Made by a program: the position numbers and the translations under genes
Source of the DNA: JAZGBC01 sp036444495
GTDB lineage: Bacteria > Pseudomonadota > Alphaproteobacteria > Kiloniellales > J153
Assembly (NCBI GenBank): GCA_036444495.1
Contig: JAZGBC010000058.1
Coordinates: 1 to 5,356 of the forward strand
Direction of reading: 5' to 3'
DNA length: 5,356 nt
Shown here: positions 1 through 5,356 of the stretch, piece after piece
How the letters are laid out: the number at the start of each line of letters is the position of its first letter
Position numbering within the stretch: position 1 is the first letter of the stretch
The notes under the pieces: model-generated
Seen by the model: only the letters and a program-made list of their open reading frames with translations
Database searches by the model: none
What the model was told of the DNA's origin: nothing

Positions 1-692
1 TCGCCGTCCACGGTAACGCAATTGAAGGAGACCTCGTTGGCCGGCTCCAGCAGGGCCTGGAGCGTGGCGCCGGGCAGCTTGGCGTCGGTGAAGATGAAGG
101 CCAGCATGGTGGCCATGTCGGGCGCGATCATGCCCGAGCCCTTGGCGATGCCGTTGAGCGTGACGGGCGTCCCGCCGATATCCGCCTGCCGCGTGGCGCC
201 CTTGGGGAAGGTATCGGTGGTCATGATCGCCTCGGCGGCGGCCTGCCAGGCGCCGGGCGCGAGATCGCCCTTGAGCGCCTGCAAGGCGCCGATCAGGCGT
301 TCGTCGGGCAGCGGCTCGCCGATCACCCCGGTGGAGGCGATGAAGACCTCGTTCTTCGGGCATTTCATCAGGCGCGCGCTGGCCTGAACCGTGTCGGCGA
401 CCGCTTTGATACCGATGGCACCGGTGAAGGCGTTGGCGTTGCCCGAGTTGACCACGATGGCGCGCGCCCGGCGCCGGCCGAGCGCCTTGCGGCACCAGAG
501 AACCGGCGCGGCGGCGGTGAGGGATTGGGTAAAGACCCCGGCCACCGTGGTGCCGGGCGCAAGCTCGATCAGGCAGACGTCGCTGCGCGCCTTGTAACGG
601 ATCTCGCAGGCGCGCGTGGCGAACCGCACGCCGGCCACCGGCTGCAGGCCGGGAAAGCGCTCCGGCGCGAGTGGCGAAACTGCCTTGCCCAT
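1..692 (-). CDS. argJ: Glutamate N-acetyltransferase / amino-acid acetyltransferase ArgJ, N-terminal 230 codons (cut by left edge)
   Basis: Arginine biosynthesis enzyme of the cytoplasm. The family moves the acetyl group from N-acetylornithine to glutamate (cyclic pathway), and some members also acetylate glutamate from acetyl-CoA. Reading the minus strand from ATG 692-690 gives 230 uninterrupted codons to the window edge; the family is about 400-415 residues, so just over half is present. Visible landmarks are the early VAGVF segment (50-54), NSGNANAFTG (82-91), the oxyanion-hole region STGVIGEPLP (120-129), MTTDTFPK (157-164) and the self-cleavage site KGSGMIAPDMATML (184-197). In that site Ala194-Thr195 is the expected autoproteolysis bond and Thr195 the catalytic nucleophile. 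The last residues enter the conserved VDGD region. No in-frame ATG, GTG or TTG was found for about 75 bases upstream of 692, so this start is well supported. GGGGGA directly abuts the ATG, which is a poor Shine-Dalgarno spacing. It lies 195 bp downstream of the isomerase gene on the same strand. Confidence 0.95.
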   Translation of the reverse strand, partial: MGKAVSPLAPERFPGLQPVAGVRFATRACEIRYKARSDVCLIELAPGTTVAGVFTQSLTAAAPVLWCRKALGRRRARAIVVNSGNANAFTGAIGIKAVADTVQASARLMKCPKNEVFIASTGVIGEPLPDERLIGALQALKGDLAPGAWQAAAEAIMTTDTFPKGATRQADIGGTPVTLNGIAKGSGMIAPDMATMLAFIFTDAKLPGATLQALLEPANEVSFNCVTVDG

Positions 693-887
693 TCCCCCGA
701 GATTTCGTCCGCTCTCTTGTTCTATTGCGCGCTTTCTTCGGCCACGGGCGCCCGGCGAATCCCTTGCATCGCCGCGCTCAAGCCCCGGCAAGGCGGCATC
801 ATGCCCTTGGCAAGCTGGCCAGCACAAGCCCGCACCGGAAGGCCCCGGACGTACTGGCCGAGAGGGCCGAAAAGCGCCGATTTCCCC
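693..887. other. Intergenic gap between the isomerase gene and argJ
   Basis: This 195-bp gap separates two minus-strand genes. I see no convincing intrinsic terminator after the isomerase stop and no strong -35/-10 pair for argJ, so co-transcription or a weak internal promoter are both possible. On the minus strand an imperfect hairpin spans 809-789: CAAG+GGC pairs with GCC+CTTG around an ATGAT loop, with a two-base bulge. A perfect 10-bp palindrome GCTGGCCAGC lies at 814-823. A 26-codon ORF (802-722, minus) opens in the hairpin loop and ends 29 bases before argJ; it is treated as a finding rather than a gene. Confidence 0.6.
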
Positions 888-1826
888 CTATTGGACGGGG
901 CTTGATCCGGGATAGAGCTCGATTTTTGCCTGGGCGCGGAGCTTGCGCAGCAGCTTGTTCAGCAGCTCCCGGCTGACCTCCTTGCGCAGCTCGGGGCGCA
1001 TCCGAAAGAAGGACCCCGCGACCTCTCCACGCCGGTCCTCCACCTTGATGACGTGCCAGCCGAACTGGGTCTTGACCGGCTCGCGGCTGTACTCTCCGGC
1101 CTGCAGCGCAAAGGCCGCATCGGCAAACTCGGCCACCATGTCGCCGCGCCTGAAGTAATCCAGATCTCCGCCCTGCTCGGCCGTCGGCCCGGCCGAATGC
1201 TTACGCGCCAGAGACGGAAAATCCGCCCCCGCCTCGAGCTTGGCGATGACGGCCCAGGCGTCCTCCTCTCTCTCCAGGAGGATATGGCGGGCACGCACCT
1301 CCGCCTCCACCTGCTGCCGCTTCAGCCGGGCATCGTAGCGCTCCCGCAGCATGGCGTTGGTGATCTGCCCGGCGACCTCGCGCCGGATGAAGGCCTCGCT
1401 GATCACGCGGTTCTCGAAAGCGTCGACTGCCCGGCGCACCTTTTCGTCCTCCGCCAACCCCTCCTCCCGGCCGGCGGAGATGATGAGCCGCAGGTCGATC
1501 AGGCGCTCTACCAGCGCCGGGAAGATGAGCTCGATCTGGCCACGGTAGTCCGGCGGCAGATCGCGCGCCGAGGCGACCACATCGGCCCAGCGTATTTCGG
1601 ACCCGTTGACCCGGGCAAGCACGGGATTGTCCTTGCCGATCCCCTTGAGGGCGGAACCCAGGCGCACGGTCCCGCTGCCCTCGTCGGGAGACGGGGGTTC
1701 CGGTTCATCGCCGAACCCGGGCAGGGGCAAAATCGTCACGGGATCGGTAACGTCCTGTCCATGGGCCAGGAGGGGCGCGGCCAGCAGCATGGCCAAGATG
1801 ACCGGCCCGGCCAACGTAGTTCGCAT
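888..1826 (-). CDS. Exported parvulin-type (PpiC/SurA-like) peptidyl-prolyl cis-trans isomerase
   Basis: A 312-residue periplasmic folding factor that should isomerise prolyl peptide bonds in exported proteins. Residues 1-23 look like a Sec signal peptide: Arg2, a hydrophobic run from about 5 to 20, and a plausible cleavage after AHG (23|24). A proline- and acid-rich linker follows (about 35-52). Residues about 65-170 form a SurA_N-like helical region (VLARVNGSEI, LVERLIDLRLI). The parvulin domain spans about 175-264 and has the family landmarks RARHIL (His181), GGDLDYF (219-225), MVAEFADAAFAL (230-241) and FGWHVIKVEDR (255-265, His258). The C-terminus is basic and helical. An upstream in-frame ATG would start 41 codons earlier, but ATG 1826 is preferred because it begins the signal peptide and has a GGAGG 8 bases upstream. 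It is divergent from secA, and argJ follows on the same strand. I recall similar proteins beside secA/argJ in alphaproteobacteria. The exact ortholog name (ppiC, prsA, surA-like) cannot be settled here, so no symbol is given. Confidence 0.92.
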   Translation of the reverse strand: MRTTLAGPVILAMLLAAPLLAHGQDVTDPVTILPLPGFGDEPEPPSPDEGSGTVRLGSALKGIGKDNPVLARVNGSEIRWADVVASARDLPPDYRGQIELIFPALVERLIDLRLIISAGREEGLAEDEKVRRAVDAFENRVISEAFIRREVAGQITNAMLRERYDARLKRQQVEAEVRARHILLEREEDAWAVIAKLEAGADFPSLARKHSAGPTAEQGGDLDYFRRGDMVAEFADAAFALQAGEYSREPVKTQFGWHVIKVEDRRGEVAGSFFRMRPELRKEVSRELLNKLLRKLRAQAKIELYPGSSPVQ

Positions 1827-1834
1827 CACCTCAT

Positions 1835-1839
1835 CCTCC
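1835..1839 (-). promoter_or_regulatory. Shine-Dalgarno site deciding the isomerase start
   Basis: The minus strand reads GGAGG here, with 8 bases to the ATG at 1826. Its position rules in the 312-residue start and argues against the upstream in-frame ATGs at 1949 and 1865, neither of which begins a normal signal peptide. Confidence 0.75.
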
Positions 1840-1901
1840 GGCGCGCTCTCAAGGCCGTCAATCATGCATGGCCCGCCCAGTGACACAAGAGAGCCGAGCA
1901 G

Positions 1902-1923
1902 CGGGCCCCATACGGGCCCCATA
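1902..1923. repeat. Perfect 11-bp tandem direct repeat in the isomerase/secA divergent region
   Basis: The unit CGGGCCCCATA occurs twice, head to tail, at 1902-1912 and 1913-1923, with no mismatch. The octamer CGGGCCCC returns in inverted orientation at 1950-1957 (GGGGCCCG on plus). An 11-bp period places the two copies about one helical turn apart, as in some regulator sites, but no known operator is recognised. It lies 76 bases upstream of the isomerase ATG and 38 bases upstream of the secA -35 box. Confidence 0.85.
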
Positions 1924-1931
1924 ACCGCTCC

Positions 1932-1948
1932 TGGGCCGCCGCGGCCCA
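1932..1948. repeat. Inverted repeat, 7-bp perfect stem with 3-base loop
   Basis: TGGGCCG (1932-1938) and CGGCCCA (1942-1948) are exact reverse complements around CCG. No T-tract follows on either strand, so it is not a typical intrinsic terminator. It sits 12 bases upstream of the secA -35 box and could be a protein-binding dyad, or only G+C-rich chance structure. Confidence 0.6.
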
Positions 1949-1960
1949 AGGGGCCCGGCG

Positions 1961-1989
1961 TTGACAGACCCCCTTCGGATGCCTATCTC
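1961..1989 (+). promoter_or_regulatory. Probable sigma70-type promoter for secA
   Basis: A perfect -35 box TTGACA (1961-1966) is followed after 17 bases by TATCTC (1984-1989). A consensus -35 with a degenerate CTATCT-like -10 is typical of housekeeping promoters in this class. Transcription would begin near 1995-1997, giving a leader of about 47 bases before the secA ATG. No equally good promoter was seen on the minus strand for the isomerase gene. Confidence 0.7.
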
Positions 1990-2003
1990 TCACAACACGA
2001 ATC

Positions 2004-2019
2004 GGGCCATTTTCGGCCC
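2004..2019 (+). other. Small stem-loop in the secA 5' leader
   Basis: GGGCC (2004-2008) pairs perfectly with GGCCC (2015-2019) around the loop ATTTTC. It falls inside the predicted transcript, 13 bases before the GAGG Shine-Dalgarno site at 2033-2036, which is itself 6 bases from the ATG. It may be structural only. No SecM-like upstream peptide, the secA regulator of enterobacteria, is present. Confidence 0.4.
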
Positions 2020-2042
2020 CAAATCTCACCCCGAGGTCTTGC

Positions 2043-4799
2043 ATGTTCGGCGCGCTCGCCAAGCGGATGTTCGGTTCCGCCAACGAACGGTTCCTGAAGG
2101 GGCTGCAGCCGGACGTGGACGCGATCAACGCGCTGGAGCCCGAGCTGGAAGGCTTGAGCGATGAGGAGCTGCGCGCGCGGACCACTGCTTTGCGCCAGCG
2201 CTGCGCCGCCGGAGAGAGCCTGGACGAGCTGCTGGTCGAGGCCTTCGCCACGGTGCGCGAGGCCTCCAAGCGCACCCTTGGCCAGCGCCATTTCGACGTC
2301 CAGCTCATCGGCGGGATCGTGCTGCACCGGGGCATGATCGCCGAGATGAAGACCGGCGAGGGCAAGACCCTGGCGGCGACCCTGCCGGTCTATCTCAACG
2401 CGCTCACCGGCAAGGGCGCACACGTGGTCACGGTGAACGACTACCTGGCCCAACGCGATGCCGATTGGATGGGCCAGATATACAAGTTCCTGGATCTCAG
2501 CGTCGGCTGCATCCTGCACGGCATATCCAACCAAGAGCGCCGCGCGGCCTATGCCTGCGACGTGACCTACGGCACGAACAACGAGTTCGGCTTCGACTAT
2601 CTGCGCGACAACATGACCTTCCTGCTGGAGGAGATGGTTCAGCGCGATTTCAACTTCGCCATCGTCGACGAGGTGGACTCGATACTGATCGACGAGGCGC
2701 GCACGCCGCTCATCATCTCGGGCCCGGCCGAGGACTCCTCGGAACTTTACAAGAAGGTCGACACGCTCATCCCGCGCCTGAACGAGGAGCACTACGAGAA
2801 GGACGAGAAGACCAAGACGGTCACCCTCACCGAAGAGGGTAACGAACGAATCGAGGAACTGCTCAGCGAAGTGGGGCTGCTCACGGAAGGCACGCTTTAC
2901 GACCTGTGGAACGTGAGCCTGCTGCACCACGTCAACCAGGCCATGCGCGCGCACCTGCTGTTCGAGCGCGACACCGACTACATCGTAAAGGACGACAAGG
3001 TCATCATCGTCGACGAGTTCACCGGGCGCATGATGGAGGGCCGGCGCTACTCCGAAGGGCAGCATCAGGCGCTCGAAGCCAAGGAACGCGTCTCGGTCCA
3101 GCAGGAGAACCAGACGCTGGCCTCGATCACCTTCCAGAACTACTTCCGGCTCTATCCCAAGCTGGCCGGGATGACCGGCACCGCCATGACCGAAGCGGCC
3201 GAACTCCTGGACATCTACGACCTGGAGGTCATCGACATCCCGACCAACGAGCCCTGCATCCGCATCGACAACGACGACGAGGTCTACCGCACCGCCAAGG
3301 AGAAGCTGGACGCCATCATCGCCGAGATCGAGGACTGCCAGGCGCGCAAGCAGCCGGCCCTGGTCGGTACGGTCTCGATCGAGAAGTCGGAAATCCTCTC
3401 GGAGCTGCTCAAGAAGCGCAAGGTGCCGCACCAGGTGCTGAACGCCCGCTACCACGAGCAGGAGGCCTACATCATCGCCCAGGCCGGCGCACCGGGGCAG
3501 GTGACCATCGCCACCAACATGGCCGGCCGCGGCACCGACATCCAGCCGGGCGGCAACCTGGACATGCGGATCAAGCAGGAGGCCTCCGAGATCGAGGACG
3601 AGAAGGCCCGCGCCAGAAAGATCGAAAAGATAAAGGCGGAGGTCGCGTCGGGGCGCGAGGTGGTGCTCGAGGCCGGCGGGGTCATAATCATCGGCACGGA
3701 ACGGCACGAGAGCCGGCGCATCGACAACCAGCTGCGCGGCCGCTCGGGCCGCCAGGGCGATCCGGGCGCTTCCAAGTTCTTCCTCAGCCTGGAAGACGAC
3801 CTGATGCGCATCTTCGGCTCCGAGCGCATGGATTCCATGCTGCGCAAGCTGGGCCTGGAGGAAGGCGAGGCCATCATCCACCCCTGGGTCAACAAGGCCC
3901 TGGAGAAGGCGCAGGAAAAGGTCGAGGCGCGCAACTTCGAAATCCGCAAGAACCTGCTCAAGTACGACAACGTGATGAACGACCAGCGCAAGGTCATTTA
4001 CGAACAGCGCAAGGACCTGATGCGCGCCGACGACGCCCACGAAACCGTGGTGGATATGCGCCACGAGCTGATCGAGAACCTGGTGACTCGCTACATTCCG
4101 CCGAACGCCTACGCCGAGCAATGGGACAGCGCCGGCCTGCACGCGGAGACCTTGCGGGTTTTCAGCGTGGACCTGCCGATCCAGGACTGGGCGAAAGAGG
4201 AGGGCATCGCGGACCAGGAGATCCGCGAGCGCATCACCGAGGCGTCGAACCGCAAGATGGCGGCCAAGATGGCCAACTATGGCGAGGAGACCATGCACTC
4301 CGTCGAGAAGCAGGTCCTCCTCATGGTGCTGGACAAGCAGTGGAAGGAGCATCTGCTCGCGCTCGACCACCTGCGCCACGGTATCTTCCTGCGCGCCTAC
4401 GCCCAGCGCGATCCGCTCAACGAGTACAAGCACGAGGCTTTCGGGCTGTTCGAGTCCCTGCTGGGCGAGGTGCGCAACGAGACCACCTTCCTGCTCAGCC
4501 ACGTGGAGCTGCGCGCCGAGGAGCCCGAGCCGCCCCCGCTCCGGCGCCAGCCCCAGATCATGCACGAGGGCCGCGTCGATCCGGCGCTTGAAGGCGCGCC
4601 GCCCCAGGCCCTGGGCGCATCCGGGGGCGATGGGGAGGTGGTCCCCGGCCCGCTGCCCGCCCGGCCCGTGACCTCGCGCCAGGCCGCGGCCGAACGCGAC
4701 CCGGACGATCCCTCCACCTGGGGCAAGGTGCCGCGCAACGCCCCCTGCCCCTGCGGCACGGGCAAGAAATACAAGCACTGCCACGGCAAGCTGGCGTAA
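2043..4799 (+). CDS. secA: Preprotein translocase ATPase SecA
   Basis: Cytoplasmic and membrane-peripheral motor that uses ATP to push unfolded preproteins through SecYEG. The protein is 918 residues, a normal length. The first nucleotide-binding domain has Walker A MKTGEGKT (102-109, Lys108), GTNNEFGFDYLRDNM (177-191) and Walker B DEVD (209-212). The preprotein cross-linking domain covers roughly 221-370, followed by MTGTAMTE (377-384). The second nucleotide-binding domain has ATNMAGRGTDI (490-500) and GRSGRQGD (566-573), then the scaffold/wing region from about 620 (NLLKYDNVMNDQRK, 637-650). A variable proline-rich linker (about 823-895) leads to the zinc and SecB-binding tail, with Cys902, Cys904, Cys913 and His914. 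ATG 2043 is chosen because MFGALAKRMFGSAN matches the family N-terminus and GAGG lies 6 bases upstream. The usual GTDIxLGG carries proline at 502 here. The gene is divergent from the exported isomerase, and rpmB follows after 148 bp. Confidence 0.99.
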   Translation: MFGALAKRMFGSANERFLKGLQPDVDAINALEPELEGLSDEELRARTTALRQRCAAGESLDELLVEAFATVREASKRTLGQRHFDVQLIGGIVLHRGMIAEMKTGEGKTLAATLPVYLNALTGKGAHVVTVNDYLAQRDADWMGQIYKFLDLSVGCILHGISNQERRAAYACDVTYGTNNEFGFDYLRDNMTFLLEEMVQRDFNFAIVDEVDSILIDEARTPLIISGPAEDSSELYKKVDTLIPRLNEEHYEKDEKTKTVTLTEEGNERIEELLSEVGLLTEGTLYDLWNVSLLHHVNQAMRAHLLFERDTDYIVKDDKVIIVDEFTGRMMEGRRYSEGQHQALEAKERVSVQQENQTLASITFQNYFRLYPKLAGMTGTAMTEAAELLDIYDLEVIDIPTNEPCIRIDNDDEVYRTAKEKLDAIIAEIEDCQARKQPALVGTVSIEKSEILSELLKKRKVPHQVLNARYHEQEAYIIAQAGAPGQVTIATNMAGRGTDIQPGGNLDMRIKQEASEIEDEKARARKIEKIKAEVASGREVVLEAGGVIIIGTERHESRRIDNQLRGRSGRQGDPGASKFFLSLEDDLMRIFGSERMDSMLRKLGLEEGEAIIHPWVNKALEKAQEKVEARNFEIRKNLLKYDNVMNDQRKVIYEQRKDLMRADDAHETVVDMRHELIENLVTRYIPPNAYAEQWDSAGLHAETLRVFSVDLPIQDWAKEEGIADQEIRERITEASNRKMAAKMANYGEETMHSVEKQVLLMVLDKQWKEHLLALDHLRHGIFLRAYAQRDPLNEYKHEAFGLFESLLGEVRNETTFLLSHVELRAEEPEPPPLRRQPQIMHEGRVDPALEGAPPQALGASGGDGEVVPGPLPARPVTSRQAAAERDPDDPSTWGKVPRNAPCPCGTGKKYKHCHGKLA

Positions 4800-4819
4800 G
4801 GCGTCCGGTGCGGTCCTCT

Positions 4820-4856
4820 GCCGGGCGGGTCCGGGCCTTGACGGGGCCGGGCGGGT
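4820..4856. repeat. Pair of 11-bp direct repeats around the rpmB -35 box
   Basis: GCCGGGCGGGT occurs at 4820-4830 and 4846-4856, 26 bases apart start to start. The first copy is upstream of TTGACG and the second lies within the promoter spacer. The composition is very G+C-rich, so chance is a fair explanation. Confidence 0.5.
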
Positions 4857-4866
4857 GCCGTAAAAC
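4838..4866 (+). promoter_or_regulatory. Probable promoter for rpmB
   Basis: TTGACG (4838-4843) and TAAAAC (4861-4866) are separated by 17 bases, giving 5/6 and 4/6 matches to the sigma70 consensus. Transcription would start near 4872-4874, about 75 bases before the rpmB ATG. It lies upstream of the terminator-like hairpin at 4877-4908, which is an unusual order. Confidence 0.6.
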
Positions 4867-4876
4867 CCCGGCGCGC

Positions 4877-4908
4877 TCCGGGCAGGGAGCTGTCCGGGCT
4901 CGTTTTTT
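4877..4908 (+). terminator. Terminator-like hairpin with T6 tract between secA and rpmB (secA terminator or rpmB attenuator)
   Basis: CCGGGCAG (4878-4885) pairs with CTGTCCGG (4890-4897), with one G-T wobble, around the loop GGAG; a further T-G wobble closes the base. Six T residues follow at 4903-4908, five bases past the 8-bp stem. This could end secA transcription. Because the only promoter-like pair for rpmB lies upstream of it, it may also act as an attenuator in the rpmB leader. Confidence 0.6.
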
Positions 4909-4920
4909 CAGGCCGAGAGG

Positions 4921-4939
4921 GCCCCGATCGACGCGGGGC
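4921..4939 (+). other. Stem-loop abutting the rpmB Shine-Dalgarno site
   Basis: GCCCCG (4921-4926) and CGGGGC (4934-4939) form a perfect 6-bp stem around ATCGACG. The Shine-Dalgarno-like AGGGA (4940-4944) begins on the very next base, three bases before the ATG, so folding could affect ribosome access. Confidence 0.55.
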
Positions 4940-4947
4940 AGGGAACC

Positions 4948-5244
4948 ATGGCGCGACGTTGCGACTTGACCGGCAGAGGCGTGCAGACCGGCAACAACGT
5001 GAGCCACGCCAACAACCGGACCCGCCGGCGCTTCCTGCCGAACCTGCAGGAGGTCTCGCTCTACAGCGACACCCTGGGCGAGACGATCCAGTTCCGCCTG
5101 GCCACCCGGTCGATCCGTACCGTCGAGAAGCGCGGCGGCCTGGACGCCTTTCTGCTGGGCACGCCGAGCGACGAGCTGAACAAGAAGGCCCGGGCCTTGA
5201 AACGCCGCATCAAGAAGGCCCAGGCCAAGCAGACGACGGCCTGA
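4948..5244 (+). CDS. rpmB: 50S ribosomal protein L28
   Basis: Small basic protein of the large ribosomal subunit, 98 residues, the usual size for alphaproteobacterial L28. The N-terminus RRCDLTGRGVQTGNNVSHAN (3-22) and RTRRRFLPNLQ (24-34) are family signatures. The middle has RTVEKRGGLDAFLLG (57-71) and the C-terminus is lysine/arginine-rich. Only one cysteine (Cys5) is present, so this is the form without zinc ligands. The start is fixed by the conserved MARRC beginning and by AGGGA at 4940-4944, though that spacing is short. rpmG, the frequent partner in enterobacteria, does not follow. A strong terminator lies 27 bases after the stop, so the gene appears monocistronic, with a leader holding two hairpins. 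Confidence 0.98.
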   Translation: MARRCDLTGRGVQTGNNVSHANNRTRRRFLPNLQEVSLYSDTLGETIQFRLATRSIRTVEKRGGLDAFLLGTPSDELNKKARALKRRIKKAQAKQTTA

Positions 5245-5270
5245 GCCGTACTTTTAGATACCGGCAATCG

Positions 5271-5296
5271 AAGGGCCCGCGTTTCGCGGGCCTTTT
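5271..5296 (+). terminator. Intrinsic terminator of rpmB
   Basis: GGCCCGCG (5274-5281) and CGCGGGCC (5285-5292) form a perfect 8-bp stem with a TTT loop, followed by TTTT (5293-5296). The AAG just before the stem can extend pairing into the T-run. On the minus strand the same stem is followed by CTTCGATT, a weaker tail, so it may partly serve the convergent gene as well. Confidence 0.88.
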
Positions 5297-5307
5297 CGCG
5301 TTGGGGG

Positions 5308-5356
5308 CTACTCTTCCAACGCGAACATGAGCAGGAGCGTGCGCTGGATCGGCTTG
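5308..5356 (-). CDS. Probable C-terminal end of an unidentified convergent gene (cut by right edge)
   Basis: The minus strand reads 15 codons, KPIQRTLLLMFALEE, then TAG (5310-5308). Almost every codon ends in G or C, as in the confident genes of this window, and the stop sits just beyond the rpmB terminator, as expected for convergent genes. The fragment is too short to identify. The competing plus-strand reading, ATG at 5327 followed by 9 codons, has similar codon bias but no Shine-Dalgarno site at a workable distance. Confidence 0.45.
   Translation of the reverse strand, partial: KPIQRTLLLMFALEE

Noticed and set aside
856..868. 13-mer GGCCGAGAGGGCC, also present at 4911-4923
   Set aside because: An exact 13-base match between two G+C-rich intergenic stretches is expected about once by chance in a window of this size and composition; the flanks do not match.
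1863..1870. Perfect palindrome CATGCATG
   Set aside because: An eight-base palindrome occurs often by chance, and it is not repeated elsewhere in the spacer or placed against promoter boxes I can recognise.
1053..1883. A 276-codon plus-strand ORF opposite the isomerase gene
   Set aside because: It overlaps a gene with a clear signal peptide and parvulin motifs, and its own translation shows no family features. Antisense shadow.
1827..1949. N-terminal extension of the isomerase to the upstream ATGs at 1949 or 1865
   Set aside because: The added residues would bury the signal peptide, and the GGAGG site is correctly placed only for the ATG at 1826. The extension would also run through the tandem repeat.
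1983..4784. A 933-codon open frame on the minus strand opposite almost all of secA
   Set aside because: It mirrors secA codon by codon, and its translation is a low-diversity His/Leu/Val/Asp/Gly-rich string with no recognisable motifs. G/C-biased third positions suppress antisense stops in high-GC genes, so this is a compositional shadow.
5327..5356. Possible plus-strand gene start (ATG, MSRSVRWIGL)
   Set aside because: No Shine-Dalgarno sequence at a usable distance, and the convergent minus-strand reading with a stop beside the terminator explains the segment as well or better.
1..5356. Search for mobile element, CRISPR, tRNA/rRNA, toxin-antitoxin or defence genes
   Set aside because: No terminal repeats, transposase or integrase motifs, regularly spaced repeats, cloverleaf-like segments or foreign-composition patches were seen; every long stretch is accounted for by housekeeping genes.

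Overview
This window looks like ordinary core chromosome from a high-GC alphaproteobacterium, probably of the Rhodospirillales/Azospirillales type. The support is strong G/C bias at third codon positions, an alphaproteobacterial-style SecA and L28, and an argJ / parvulin / secA neighbourhood that I recall as common in that class (from memory, not searched). Nothing points to a mobile element, prophage, CRISPR array or defence island.

Layout. Positions 1-692 (minus) hold the N-terminal 230 codons of argJ (arginine biosynthesis), cut by the left edge. A 195-bp gap follows, with a small hairpin and a doubtful short ORF. Positions 888-1826 (minus) encode an exported parvulin-type peptidyl-prolyl isomerase. 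Positions 1827-2042 are a divergent promoter region with an 11-bp perfect tandem repeat, a G+C hairpin and a good sigma70-type promoter for secA. Positions 2043-4799 (plus) are full-length secA, the ATPase of the Sec translocase, with all its nucleotide-binding motifs and the C-terminal zinc tail. Positions 4800-4947 carry a promoter-like TTGACG/TAAAAC pair followed by a hairpin with a six-T tract and a second hairpin touching the Shine-Dalgarno site. rpmB (ribosomal protein L28) lies at 4948-5244, followed by a strong intrinsic terminator. At the right edge there is probably the last 15 codons of an unidentified convergent minus-strand gene.

How the genes fit together. SecA drives unfolded preproteins through SecYEG. 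The divergently transcribed isomerase has its own Sec-type signal peptide and would help fold proteins once they reach the periplasm. argJ lies downstream of the isomerase on the same strand and could be co-transcribed with it or have its own promoter. rpmB is a separate housekeeping unit.

I did not find a convincing undescribed system. The most interesting signals are regulatory: the rpmB leader, where transcripts seem obliged to pass a terminator-like hairpin before reaching the gene, and the repeat cluster between the isomerase gene and secA.
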